Shown here one piece after another: positions 18,975 through 27,309 of a stretch of DNA of 64,000 nucleotides. How positions within the stretch are numbered: position 1 is the stretch's first letter; the number at the start of each line of letters is the position of its first letter. A model generated the notes under the pieces. That model searched no databases and was not told the origin of the DNA. It was given only the letters and a program-made list of their open reading frames with translations. This DNA comes from CABZJG01 sp902512685. GTDB lineage: Bacteria; Pseudomonadota; Alphaproteobacteria; Rhodobacterales; Rhodobacteraceae. A program made the translations under genes and the position numbers. The stretch is taken from the NCBI GenBank assembly GCA_051201605.1, contig CP179201.1:2604001-2668000 (forward strand). Direction: 5' to 3'.

Positions 18975-19504
18975 CGTGTGATTGTCCCCGTGCGGCGAAT
19001 TTTGCGCTGCAGCGCCATAATGCCGTAAAGCAGCGCTTCGGCTGTTGGGGGGCATCCCGGAACATAAACATCCACAGGAACAACCCGATCACAGCCGCGC
19101 ACCACTGAATAGCTATAGTGATAATAGCCGCCGCCATTGGCACAGGACCCCATTGAAATCACATAGCGCGGCTCGGGCATCTGGTCATAGACCTTGCGCA
19201 GAGCAGGAGCCATTTTATTGGTCAAAGTACCGGCGACGATCATCAGGTCAGATTGCCGGGGCGAGGCCCGCGGCGCGGCGCCAAAGCGTTCAAGGTCATA
19301 GCGCGGCATTGAGGTATGGATCATTTCAACCGCGCAGCAGGCCAGACCAAAGGTCATCCAGTGCAAACTTCCCGTGCGCGCCCAATTGATAATGTCTTCG
19401 GTCGAGGTTAGCAAAAACCCTTTGTCCTGCAGCTCTCGGTTCAGCTTTGCGGTTGCGACGTCTTTGTCTGCAGCCGCGGTATTGGCTCCGGCCATCACTC
19501 CCAT
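18971..19504 (-). CDS. nuoB: NADH-quinone oxidoreductase subunit B
   Basis: 177 residues; carries cluster N2, the last iron-sulfur centre before quinone. The unusual ligand set is intact: tandem cysteines in LACCAVEM, then GSCANGGGYYHYSYSVVRGCD and the VPGCPPTAEALLYG motif. The ATG at 19504 overlaps the nuoA stop by 10 bp; an internal ATG three codons on (19495) is an alternative. Acidic/basic N-terminal extension (~25 residues) is normal in alphaproteobacteria. Confidence 0.97.
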   Translation of the reverse strand: MGVMAGANTAAADKDVATAKLNRELQDKGFLLTSTEDIINWARTGSLHWMTFGLACCAVEMIHTSMPRYDLERFGAAPRASPRQSDLMIVAGTLTNKMAPALRKVYDQMPEPRYVISMGSCANGGGYYHYSYSVVRGCDRVVPVDVYVPGCPPTAEALLYGIMALQRKIRRTGTITR

Positions 19505-19860
19505 TCAAGCGCCCCCTTCTTCCACTCATATGCAAACCCGATTGTCAGCACTGCCAGAAAGACCATCATTGACCAAAATCCAAGCGTGCTCACATCCTTA
19601 AAAGCAACCGCCCATGGAAACAAAAAGGCGATTTCAAGATCAAAAATGATGAACAGGATCGAGACCAGATAAAAGCGAACGTCAAATTTCATCCGCGCAT
19701 CGTCAAATGCGTTAAATCCGCATTCATAGGCCGATACTTTTTCCGGATCAGGATTGCGCACTGCGATCACTGCAGCCGCCAAGATCAACACAAGGCCCAG
19801 CCCGATGGCAATGGCCAGAAACACTAAAATCGGGAGGTATTCCCTTAGCATCTCATCCAC
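19495..19860 (-). CDS. nuoA: NADH-quinone oxidoreductase subunit A
   Basis: 121 residues, three membrane helices, homologous to ND3. The flexible-loop motif YECGFNAFDDAR contains the conserved Cys that reports the active/deactive state in mitochondrial complex I. First gene of the operon, preceded by AGAAAGGAG about 10 nt upstream of the ATG. About 300 bp of non-coding sequence upstream probably holds the operon promoter. Confidence 0.97.
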   Translation of the reverse strand: MDEMLREYLPILVFLAIAIGLGLVLILAAAVIAVRNPDPEKVSAYECGFNAFDDARMKFDVRFYLVSILFIIFDLEIAFLFPWAVAFKDVSTLGFWSMMVFLAVLTIGFAYEWKKGALEWE

Positions 19861-20166
19861 AAGTGGCTCCTTTCTGCAAGCAGCTCAAAATGACTACTCT
19901 TCGATTTGGCTTGCTGCGTGGTTTACTCTTGCCTTGGTGCGGGGTCAACAAGGGTTGGCAACATTCCTGATGTAAAGTTCAATTTAATAATAAACCAGAA
20001 AATATTAGCGCTTAGGTCCGTTTTTTATATGGATTTTCATCACTAGCAGCCTACACTTTAACAGTCATATGACTGTAAAAACTCTGTATAGAGAGATTTA
20101 TAAGGCATCAAACCTTGTCATGCTGCGACTCGCAACCGCCTGTAAACAGCCCAACTAGCAGTTTTA
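19861..20166 (-). promoter_or_regulatory. nuo operon upstream region with candidate promoter
   Basis: This 306-bp gap separates mccA (ending at 20167) from nuoA; both are on the minus strand. No gene is seen. Read on the minus strand, a TTGACC hexamer (19943-19948) is followed after 17 nt by TAAACC (19920-19925), a plausible but weak -35/-10 pair about 60 bp before the nuoA start codon. The outer half is AT-rich and contains a perfect 16-bp palindrome. No intrinsic terminator for mccA was recognised. Confidence 0.35.
20061..20076. promoter_or_regulatory. Perfect 16-bp palindrome upstream of nuoA
   Basis: ACAGTCATATGACTGT is identical to its reverse complement and lies in the AT-rich, gene-free stretch about 200 bp upstream of nuoA and 90 bp downstream of mccA. 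The size and dyad are those of a dimeric regulator site. It is not followed by a T-run, so it is not a terminator. Which regulator would bind is unknown; the sequence does not match the FNR/FnrL box TTGAT-N4-ATCAA. Confidence 0.45.
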
Positions 20167-22110
20167 TCAATGATTATCGGGGTCGTCTGCAAGAGTAATC
20201 AGCGGATCATCCGCTGCAACTTGCGCGCCGCTTTGGACCAGGACATCTTTTATATGGCAATCGCGCGGCGCCACCAAAACATGCTCCATTTTCATCGCTT
20301 CAAGCACCACCAGCCGTGCACCTTTCGCTACCTTCTGTCCGGATTGGACTAATATTTCCCGCACCAAACCCGGCATTGGCGCATTGATCTGAGCCGCCTG
20401 ATCAAAAGCGTCGGATGTCCGGTTGAGCGGGTCGATTCCCTCAAAGAGCAATCCGCCGTTTACAAACACGGTAATCTCAGAGCCCTTTTGATAAAGCGGC
20501 GGCAGATGTTGATCCTTGAGCTGCCATTTTTGCCCATCATAATGGGCCTCCACTGTGTTGCCGTCATACTCTAGGTGGCAACAGTCCCCAAGCACTGCCA
20601 CCGCCACCTCATAAAGCTTGTCTTTATGGCTAAGCCCAAATCGGCTTTGAAGCGGTGACCAAAGTGTAAACCCTGACAGCGGATTGGGTTGAAACTGCGC
20701 ATCTAGAACGGCCAGCGCCGCAGCAATAATCGCATTTTGCGGAGCAGGTTTTTGCGCGACCAATGCCTCAAAATCGCGCGCGATCAGCCCGGTATCCACA
20801 TCGCCGCTGCGAAAGGCTGGATTTTCGCTGAGCGCGGTCAAAAACCCAAGGTTTGTCACAGCGCCGGCCACCTGCGTCGATTGTAAAGCGTGGGTCAGCT
20901 TATCCAGCGCCTGTTCGCGGCTTTGCGCGTGCACAATGAGCTTGGCGATCATCGGATCATAAAACGGCGATATGTCATCCCCCGAGCGCACAGCGCTGTC
21001 GGCTCTGCAGCTTGGCGGAAACGCGATGTGATCTAGGCGGCCGGTCGCCGGCAGAAAGCCTTTCTCGGCATCTTCCGCATAAAGCCTTGCTTCGACCGCG
21101 TGGCCGTTCAAGTACACTTCATTTTGCGCCCTTGGCAGAAGCTCGCCCGCCGCAACACGCAATTGCCATTCAACTAAATCAATGCTTGTCACCGCCTCGG
21201 TGACCGGATGCTCGACCTGCAGGCGCGTGTTCATTTCCATAAACCAAAACCGATCCGGTCGCAGCCCACCGCTTGCATCGGCGATAAATTCAATTGTGCC
21301 AGCGCCTTTATAGGCGATGGCTTTTGCTGCGCGCACCGCTGCGGCGCCCATGGCGCTGCGCATATCCTCACCCATTCCGGGCGCGGGCGCTTCTTCGATG
21401 ACTTTCTGATGGCGCCGCTGCAATGAGCAGTCGCGCTCAAAAAGATGGATTACATCGCGACCATCGCCAAAAACCTGCACTTCGATATGGCGCGGGCAAG
21501 TGATATATTTTTCGATAAGAACCGCGTCATTGCCAAAGGCGGTTTTGGCCTCGGCGCGTGCAGATTGCAGCGCATTGGTGAACTCCTTTGCACTTTCCAC
21601 CAAGCGCATGCCTTTGCCGCCGCCCCCGGCGACCGCTTTGATCAGCACCGGATAGCCGATCTGCTGTGCTTGTTCGGCTAGACACCCATCGCTTTGATCC
21701 GCCCCATAATAGCCCGGCACCACCGGCACGCCTGCCTGTTGCATCAACGCTTTGGCCGCATCTTTTAGACCCATGGCACGGATGGACGCAGCTGAGGGAC
21801 CGATAAACGTCAAACCAGCGGCTTCCACTGCTTCAACGAACTCTGGATTCTCGGATAAAAACCCATAGCCGGGATGTATCGCTTGAGCGCCGCTGTCTAT
21901 CGCCGCCTGAATAATGCGCGCGCTGTTTAGATAGCTTTGCGCGGGCGAAGCTGCACCGATATGCACAGCTTCATCCGCGCAGGCGACATGCAAGCTATCG
22001 CGGTCGACATCAGAATAGACCGCCACCGTGGCAATGCCCATTTTTTGCGCTGTTCGTGCCACCCGAGCCGAAATTTCACCGCGGTTGGCAATCAGAATTT
22101 TTTCAAACAT
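20167..22110 (-). CDS. mccA: Methylcrotonoyl-CoA carboxylase biotinylated alpha subunit
   Basis: 647 residues. N-terminal biotin carboxylase domain (FEKILIANRGEISARV; ATP-grasp loop AVAGGGGKGMR; HIEVQVFGD; EMNTRLQVEHPVTE) and a C-terminal biotinyl carrier domain with the lysine in VLEAMKMEH. It carboxylates biotin, which the beta subunit uses to convert 3-methylcrotonyl-CoA to 3-methylglutaconyl-CoA in leucine catabolism. The assignment to MCC rather than propionyl- or acetyl-CoA carboxylase rests on the adjacent mccB and ivd genes, separated here by 44 bp from mccB. Biotinylation would depend on the birA gene of this window. Confidence 0.92.
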   Translation of the reverse strand: MFEKILIANRGEISARVARTAQKMGIATVAVYSDVDRDSLHVACADEAVHIGAASPAQSYLNSARIIQAAIDSGAQAIHPGYGFLSENPEFVEAVEAAGLTFIGPSAASIRAMGLKDAAKALMQQAGVPVVPGYYGADQSDGCLAEQAQQIGYPVLIKAVAGGGGKGMRLVESAKEFTNALQSARAEAKTAFGNDAVLIEKYITCPRHIEVQVFGDGRDVIHLFERDCSLQRRHQKVIEEAPAPGMGEDMRSAMGAAAVRAAKAIAYKGAGTIEFIADASGGLRPDRFWFMEMNTRLQVEHPVTEAVTSIDLVEWQLRVAAGELLPRAQNEVYLNGHAVEARLYAEDAEKGFLPATGRLDHIAFPPSCRADSAVRSGDDISPFYDPMIAKLIVHAQSREQALDKLTHALQSTQVAGAVTNLGFLTALSENPAFRSGDVDTGLIARDFEALVAQKPAPQNAIIAAALAVLDAQFQPNPLSGFTLWSPLQSRFGLSHKDKLYEVAVAVLGDCCHLEYDGNTVEAHYDGQKWQLKDQHLPPLYQKGSEITVFVNGGLLFEGIDPLNRTSDAFDQAAQINAPMPGLVREILVQSGQKVAKGARLVVLEAMKMEHVLVAPRDCHIKDVLVQSGAQVAADDPLITLADDPDNH

Positions 22111-22154
22111 CTTAGGTCTCGCTTTTAGAAGCCTTTTGTTAGATCGGGTCTCAT

Positions 22155-23759
22155 TTACATCCGGAAAACACCAAATTGAGTGTCCTCTATCGGGGCATTA
22201 AGCGCCGCGCTCAGCGACAGAAACAAAACCTCGCGGGATTTGCGGGGGTCAATAATTCCGTCATCCCAGAGCCGTGCGCTGGCATAGAGCGGATGGGATT
22301 GGCGTTCGAACATTTCGACAGTAGGCGCTTTAAAAGCCTCTTCCTCTTTGGCGCTCCATGAGCCCCCCTTGCGCTCAATGGCGTCTCGCTTGACCGTTGC
22401 CAAAACTTCTGCGGCCTGCGCGCCGCCCATCACAGAGATGCGGCTCGCCGGCCAGCTCCACATAAAGCGCGGCTGATAGGCCCGGCCCGACATGCCATAA
22501 TTGCCCGCCCCAAAGCTGCCACCCACCACCATGGTGACTTTGGGCACTGCAGTGGTTGCCACTGCGGTCACCATTTTTGCGCCATGGCGCGCGATGCCTT
22601 GGTTTTCGTATTTTTGCCCCACCATGAATCCGGTGATATTTTGCAAAAACACCAAAGGTATTTTGCGCTGGCTGCACAGTTCAACAAAATGCGCGCCTTT
22701 TTGCGCAGACTCGCTAAATAAAACGCCGTTATTGGCGATGATCCCCACAGGGCATCCCATGAGATGTGCAAAACCTGTGACCAAAGTTTCCCCAAAGCGC
22801 GGTTTAAACTCATCAAAGCGTGATCCATCCACCACGCGCATCAAAAGCTCGCGGATATCATAGGGCTTGCGCAGATCGGGCGGCACAAGGCCAAGGATTT
22901 CTTCGGGGTCATAGGCAGGATCTTCGGGGGACTGCCACGCAACACCTGTCGGCTTTTGGCGGTTTAGATTGCCAACCGCGCGGCGCGCCAGGGCCAAAGC
23001 ATGCCCATCATCTTCAGCAAGGTAATCGGCCACACCCGACAGCCGGGTATGCACATCGCCGCCGCCCAGCGCTTCGGCGCTGACAACTTCGCCGGTCGCC
23101 GCCTTTACCAAGGGCGGCCCAGCCAGAAAAATAGTGCCTTGGTCTTTGACGATAATGGTCACATCAGACATCGCCGGCACATAGGCACCGCCCGCCGTAC
23201 ACGACCCCATCACCACGGCGATTTGCGCAATCCCTTTGGCCGACATGCGGGCCTGATTGTAAAAAATCCGGCCGAAATGATCGCGGTCGGGGAAAACCTC
23301 ATCCTGATTGGGCAAATTTGCGCCGCCACTGTCGACCAGATAAATGCAGGGCAAATGACATTCTTCGGCAATTTCCTGCGCTCTGAGGTGTTTTTTCACA
23401 CTCATAGGAAAATATGTGCCGCCTTTGACGGTGGCATCATTGCACACCACCATGCAGTCGATGCCATTTACCTGACCAACCCCTGCAATCACCCCGGCCG
23501 ATGGCGCCGCACCCTCATACATCCCATGCGCGGCAGTGACACCGATCTCTAAGAACGGGCTGCCCGGATCCAATAAGTGAGCGACCCGATCCCGCGGCAA
23601 CAGTTTGCCGCGCGACAGATGGCGTTCCCGCGCCACCTCACCGCCGCCCAGTTCTGCCATTTGCACCGCCTCTTGCACCGTAGATAGCGCCGCAAGCTGG
23701 GAATGCCGGTTGGCGGCAAAGTCTTCGGAACTTGTGATCACATTTGACTTATGTTTCAT
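22155..23759 (-). CDS. mccB: Methylcrotonoyl-CoA carboxylase carboxyltransferase beta subunit
   Basis: 534 residues, the length of MCC beta subunits. Two crotonase-like carboxyltransferase halves: the N-terminal CoA-binding half (RERHLSRGKLLPRDRV..LLDPGSPFLE; GSCTAGGAYVPAMSD) and the C-terminal half (NITGFMVGQKYENQGIARHGAKMV; VVGGSFGAGNYGMSGRAY). It transfers CO2 from biotin on MccA to 3-methylcrotonyl-CoA. It lies between the small membrane protein gene and mccA on the same strand. Confidence 0.95.
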   Translation of the reverse strand: MKHKSNVITSSEDFAANRHSQLAALSTVQEAVQMAELGGGEVARERHLSRGKLLPRDRVAHLLDPGSPFLEIGVTAAHGMYEGAAPSAGVIAGVGQVNGIDCMVVCNDATVKGGTYFPMSVKKHLRAQEIAEECHLPCIYLVDSGGANLPNQDEVFPDRDHFGRIFYNQARMSAKGIAQIAVVMGSCTAGGAYVPAMSDVTIIVKDQGTIFLAGPPLVKAATGEVVSAEALGGGDVHTRLSGVADYLAEDDGHALALARRAVGNLNRQKPTGVAWQSPEDPAYDPEEILGLVPPDLRKPYDIRELLMRVVDGSRFDEFKPRFGETLVTGFAHLMGCPVGIIANNGVLFSESAQKGAHFVELCSQRKIPLVFLQNITGFMVGQKYENQGIARHGAKMVTAVATTAVPKVTMVVGGSFGAGNYGMSGRAYQPRFMWSWPASRISVMGGAQAAEVLATVKRDAIERKGGSWSAKEEEAFKAPTVEMFERQSHPLYASARLWDDGIIDPRKSREVLFLSLSAALNAPIEDTQFGVFRM

Positions 23760-23774
23760 AACATCCTCTTCGCA

Positions 23775-24113
23775 CTAGGCTTTTGGAACAAGATCGTTGG
23801 GCAGGCTTCTTTTAAAATGCAGCAATTGCCCCCAGTAGCCGACAACATATCTATGGGGCGCAGCCTTTTCAGGTTGGCAGATGATCTCGATCCGCTGCCA
23901 AAAGGCGCTGCCTGCAAGCGCGTAACAATCCGTCAGCTGGGCAGGGCGTCCCTCGGCGCTTTCGTTTTCAAGGTAAAGCGCGCTGTAATGATCAATAATA
24001 TCAGTATCGCTTAAGGTAGTGGTTCGCGCCCCTAGACGCAGTGCAACAAGGCTGAGGATGGCAATAAAAAGTGCCAAAGCAATCCAAGCAAAAGAGACCG
24101 GTCCGATTTGCAT
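23775..24113 (-). CDS. Small membrane protein in the ivd-mcc operon
   Basis: 112 residues: one N-terminal transmembrane helix (FAWIALALFIAILSLVAL) and a cytosolic or periplasmic domain of about 85 residues with two cysteines (LTDCYALAG; IEIICQPE). The ATG at 24113 overlaps the stop of the preceding gene (TGATG), and mccB begins 15 bp downstream, so it is co-transcribed with leucine-degradation genes. I recognise no domain. Uncharacterised genes at this position occur in other Roseobacter-type ivd-mcc clusters; whether they serve leucine use is unknown. Confidence 0.8.
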   Translation of the reverse strand: MQIGPVSFAWIALALFIAILSLVALRLGARTTTLSDTDIIDHYSALYLENESAEGRPAQLTDCYALAGSAFWQRIEIICQPEKAAPHRYVVGYWGQLLHFKRSLPNDLVPKA

Positions 24114-24661
24114 CACGGTTGCCGCAGTGACCAAAGGAACACTGCATGATCCGCAGTCATGTTCAAATCACAGTTTGCACCGGCAATTTTCGCCAACGTC
24201 CCTCCACGCCATGTCAGATATTCAGATTGGCATTTCGCTGTTTTATAGGTCTGCCAACTTGCATTTGTTTCTTTCAAGCTCGGTACCCGGTACGGCAAAT
24301 CTATATGCGCATTTTCTCTATCAAAGCTGTCGGCTTTTTCAAAATCATCCAGTGTCAGCGCCAGTTCTGTTCCAACAATTTTAGACCAAGCTGTTGTTTC
24401 CGCCATTTTGCACAGCATCATTCCAAGCGTGGTATGGCCCCAGTTCTGATCTGCGTCCATGCAAAGATCAGACGCCCGTCCCGCGCAGGCCGCTTTGGCC
24501 GAACACCGATCTGCTGTTTCAAAACATTGCGCAACAATAGCATCAATATGCATCTGGTTGGGCGTCTTTTTCCCCGCCTCAGAAAGGGTTAACATATCGG
24601 CCCGGGCCCCCTGCCCCGCAAGCCACAATATTGCAATGGTTATTGCAAAAATATGCCTCAT
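24113..24661 (-). CDS. Secreted LprI-like (DUF1311-type) protein
   Basis: 182 residues with a signal peptide (HIFAITIAILWLAGQGARA, cleavage near residue 21) and a cysteine-rich domain: six cysteines before residue 90 (QCFETADRCSAKAACAGRASDLC, then a T.GMMLCKMAETTAW block). The final block matches the pattern T-x-G-M-x-x-C-x3-E-x3-W of the lysozyme-inhibitor LprI/DUF1311 family, so a periplasmic, disulfide-stabilised protein is expected. It overlaps the ivd stop (ATGA), tying it to the leucine operon, an odd companion for a cell-wall-type factor. The family call is moderate; function is not established. Confidence 0.72.
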   Translation of the reverse strand: MRHIFAITIAILWLAGQGARADMLTLSEAGKKTPNQMHIDAIVAQCFETADRCSAKAACAGRASDLCMDADQNWGHTTLGMMLCKMAETTAWSKIVGTELALTLDDFEKADSFDRENAHIDLPYRVPSLKETNASWQTYKTAKCQSEYLTWRGGTLAKIAGANCDLNMTADHAVFLWSLRQP

Positions 24662-25821
24662 CGCATTGCTGACATCAATTCGCGCCCCACCAGCATCCGC
24701 CGGATCTCAGAAGTGCCAGCGCCGATTTCCATCAGCTTTGCATCGCGGAAAATGCGCGCCACCGGCGCATCGGCCAAAAAGCCTGCACCGCCCAGCGCCT
24801 GCACGGCCTGATGGGCAACCTGCATCGCCTGCTCTGAGGCATAAAGCACACAAGCTGCAGCATCTTGGCGGGTCACTGCGCCGCGATCACAGGCTTTGGC
24901 CACTTCGTATACATAGGCCCGCGATGAATTCATTGCGGTGTACATATCTGCAATTTTTCCCTGCATCAGCTGGAAATCACCAATGCTTTTGCCGAATTGC
25001 TTACGCTCGACCATATAGGGCATCACCTCATCCAGACAGGCGGCCATAATTCCACAGCCAATACCCGAAAGCACGACCCGTTCATAATCCAGACCGGACA
25101 TCAGCACCTGCACGCCCTTGCCTTCTTCGCCAAGCACATTTTCAAAGGGCACTTCGACATCGTCAAAGATGAGCTCGGCGGTGTTTGAGCCCCGCATCCC
25201 CAATTTGTCGAAATGCGGCGAGGTCGAAAATCCGGCCATTTCCTTTTCAATCAAAAAAGCCGTGATGCCCTTTGAGCCACCGCTCGGATCGGTTTTAGCG
25301 TAAACCACAAGCGTATCTGCATCCGGCCCATTGGTAATCCAGTATTTATTGCCGTTGAGCCGATAATAGCCGTTTAGCTTTTCCGCCCCAAGCTTCATCG
25401 ACACCACATCTGAACCCGCGCTGCTCTCGGACATGGCCAGAGCGCCCACATGCGCGCCCGAAATCAGCCGTGGAAGGTATTTTTCCTTTTGCATCTGCGT
25501 GCCATTAAGCTTGATCTGGTTGACACAAAGATTGGAATGCGCCCCGTAGGACAAGCTGACAGAGGCGCTTGCGCGCGCGATCTCTTCCACCGCCACCGTA
25601 TGGGCCAGATAGCTCATACCAGCGCCGCCAAACTCTTCATCAACCGTCAATCCAAGCAGGCCTAAATCCCCCATTTCACGCCAAAGATGCACGGGAAACT
25701 GATTGCTTTGATCGATTTCGGCGGCCAAGGGCGCAATCCGTTCTTGCGCCCAGCGGTGCACCTGCTCACGTAGAGCGGTCACATCTTCACCCAGATCAAA
25801 TTCCATCGCAGCGTTAAACAT
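24658..25821 (-). CDS. ivd: Isovaleryl-CoA dehydrogenase
   Basis: 387 residues; FAD-dependent acyl-CoA dehydrogenase oxidising isovaleryl-CoA to 3-methylcrotonyl-CoA, passing electrons to ETF. Family motifs: LAMSESSAGSDVVSMKL, the GMRGSNTAELIFDDVEVP segment, the catalytic glutamate context GLDYERVVLSG (characteristic of isovaleryl-CoA and long-chain enzymes) and the C-terminal RIFRDAKLMEIGAGTSEIRRMLVGREL. The ATG at 25821 follows a GAGG ribosome site and gives MFNAAMEFDLGEDV as in relatives; an in-frame ATG at 25833 is less well placed. First gene of the operon running to mccA. Confidence 0.94.
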   Translation of the reverse strand: MFNAAMEFDLGEDVTALREQVHRWAQERIAPLAAEIDQSNQFPVHLWREMGDLGLLGLTVDEEFGGAGMSYLAHTVAVEEIARASASVSLSYGAHSNLCVNQIKLNGTQMQKEKYLPRLISGAHVGALAMSESSAGSDVVSMKLGAEKLNGYYRLNGNKYWITNGPDADTLVVYAKTDPSGGSKGITAFLIEKEMAGFSTSPHFDKLGMRGSNTAELIFDDVEVPFENVLGEEGKGVQVLMSGLDYERVVLSGIGCGIMAACLDEVMPYMVERKQFGKSIGDFQLMQGKIADMYTAMNSSRAYVYEVAKACDRGAVTRQDAAACVLYASEQAMQVAHQAVQALGGAGFLADAPVARIFRDAKLMEIGAGTSEIRRMLVGRELMSAMR

Positions 25822-25837
25822 CCGCAACCTCATTTAT

Positions 25838-25851
25838 TGAACAACTGTTCA
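25838..25851. promoter_or_regulatory. Inverted repeat TGAACA-N2-TGTTCA upstream of ivd
   Basis: TGAACA and TGTTCA form a perfect 6-bp dyad around a 2-bp spacer, 17 bp upstream of the ivd start codon. Position and symmetry suit an operator for a dimeric repressor (TetR-like sites often look like this) controlling the leucine-degradation operon. No regulator gene lies beside it in the window. The regulator identity is inference. Confidence 0.45.
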
Positions 25852-25925
25852 TATTTAGCCGTGCAGGGCCTGATACGTCAAGCAATATTCGCAATTTTTA
25901 GATTTTTAGCAGGATCATGCCGGCA

Positions 25926-25964
25926 TATAAAAAGCCTGCCGCTTGCAAAAATCTTAGCAGCAGG
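25926..25964 (-). terminator. Intrinsic terminator after the DegT aminotransferase gene
   Basis: Read on the minus strand, CCTGCTGC and GCGGCAGG form an 8-bp stem (one G-U pair) with a 14-nt loop, followed directly by CTTTTTATAT. It starts about 17 nt after the aminotransferase stop codon and would separate that gene from ivd. Confidence 0.65.
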
Positions 25965-25980
25965 ACGCTTTGACTGGGTC

Positions 25981-27174
25981 TTAGGCGGCTTGATAGACCG
26001 CGCTGACCTCCGCACGGATTATTCTTGCAATCAGCGCGCAGTCTTCGAGCGAAAAGGTGAGCGGAATGCGCATATCAATCAAGCCGGCAAGAATGCGGTC
26101 GCTTTTCGGCATCGGAGCGCTTTCGGCGTAGCGCCAGCTGTCATAGCGCGATGTAAAACCGCTTGGCTCAGCGCCGCCAAACCATTTTAGCTCGACGCCG
26201 CGGTCAGCGCAGCGTCCAAGCACATCCTGCACCGCCTCTGGCGGCCAGTCGAGCAGCAAGAACTGAATAGAAGACCCGACATATTTTTCCGCAGCAGGGC
26301 GCAGCACCAAGGAAAGGCCCGGCGTTTCCTGCAAGCCGGCCTCAACTGTTTGATAGCGGCTATTCCAAGCATCGCATTGGGCCCCAAGCCGGCGCAGTTG
26401 CGGGCGTAAAATAGCCGCGCGCAGATGATCCATACGGCCCGAAATATTCGGCGTTTCATAGCGCAATGTCTCAAATGCTTCGGGCGACGGGGCGGCAAGA
26501 TGTTTTTCATACAGCATGTATGATCCCGATAGCATAATGGCCCGGGCCATAACCTCTGCATCATCCGTGATCAGAAACCCGCCCTCGCCCGAATTCATAT
26601 GTTTATAAGTCTGGGTGGAATAGCAGCCCACGCGGCCAAAGCGGCCCGACCATTGATTATTCCACTTTGCCCCCATTGTGTGCGCACAGTCTTCAATCAC
26701 GGTGATACCGGCCGCATCGCAAATCTCCATCAGGCGCTGCATATCGCATATATGCCCACGCATATGGCTGAGCATCAAAACCTTGGCCTGATCCGCCTTG
26801 GCTTCCAAATCTACAAGATCGATCACCAGATCTTCGCCCACCCCGACAAACACCGGCCGCGCACCCACCGCAGCAATCGAGCCGGGCACAGGCGCTAGGG
26901 TAAAAGCGTTGGTTAGTACCGGATCGCCCGGCCCGACCTGCAAAGCGCGCAAAGCCGTCGCCAGCGCATAGCCGCCCGAGGCCACAGCCAAACAGTAGCG
27001 CGCATCAACTGAAGCGGCAAACTCCTGCTCTAAAAGCGCAACCTCGCCCAACTCGCCCTCCGCCACATTATAGCGGTGCAAACGGCCGGTTTTAAGCACT
27101 GCAACAGCGGCGTCCACCGCATCATCGGGGATCGGTTCCTGCTGTGTAAATTGGCCAGAAAATCGTTCAATCAT
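25981..27174 (-). CDS. DegT/DnrJ/EryC1/StrS-family PLP aminotransferase
   Basis: 397 residues, fold type I PLP enzyme. The internal-aldimine lysine is K191 in TQTYKHMNSGEGG; EDCAH (161-165) supplies the cofactor-stacking Asp/His region, and VASGGYALATALRAL binds phosphate. Relatives aminate keto-sugars or related substrates in surface-glycan or antibiotic pathways. The ATG at 27174 gives MIERFSGQFTQQEPIPD; an extra 21 residues upstream in frame are unlikely. No sugar-nucleotide genes flank it: it stands alone between ivd and a divergent MmgE/PrpD gene, so substrate cannot be inferred. Terminator downstream. Confidence 0.88.
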   Translation of the reverse strand: MIERFSGQFTQQEPIPDDAVDAAVAVLKTGRLHRYNVAEGELGEVALLEQEFAASVDARYCLAVASGGYALATALRALQVGPGDPVLTNAFTLAPVPGSIAAVGARPVFVGVGEDLVIDLVDLEAKADQAKVLMLSHMRGHICDMQRLMEICDAAGITVIEDCAHTMGAKWNNQWSGRFGRVGCYSTQTYKHMNSGEGGFLITDDAEVMARAIMLSGSYMLYEKHLAAPSPEAFETLRYETPNISGRMDHLRAAILRPQLRRLGAQCDAWNSRYQTVEAGLQETPGLSLVLRPAAEKYVGSSIQFLLLDWPPEAVQDVLGRCADRGVELKWFGGAEPSGFTSRYDSWRYAESAPMPKSDRILAGLIDMRIPLTFSLEDCALIARIIRAEVSAVYQAA

Positions 27175-27309
27175 AGAGCATTGATGCGCCAGAGAAAGCG
27201 TAAGGTCAATGGCATTTGAGCGACATATGCACTGCAATAATGTCGCAAAGACAGCAGAAAGCCATCTGCGTCAGGCAAACAATACCGTTAGCCCCGAAAG
27301 GAATGTTTT

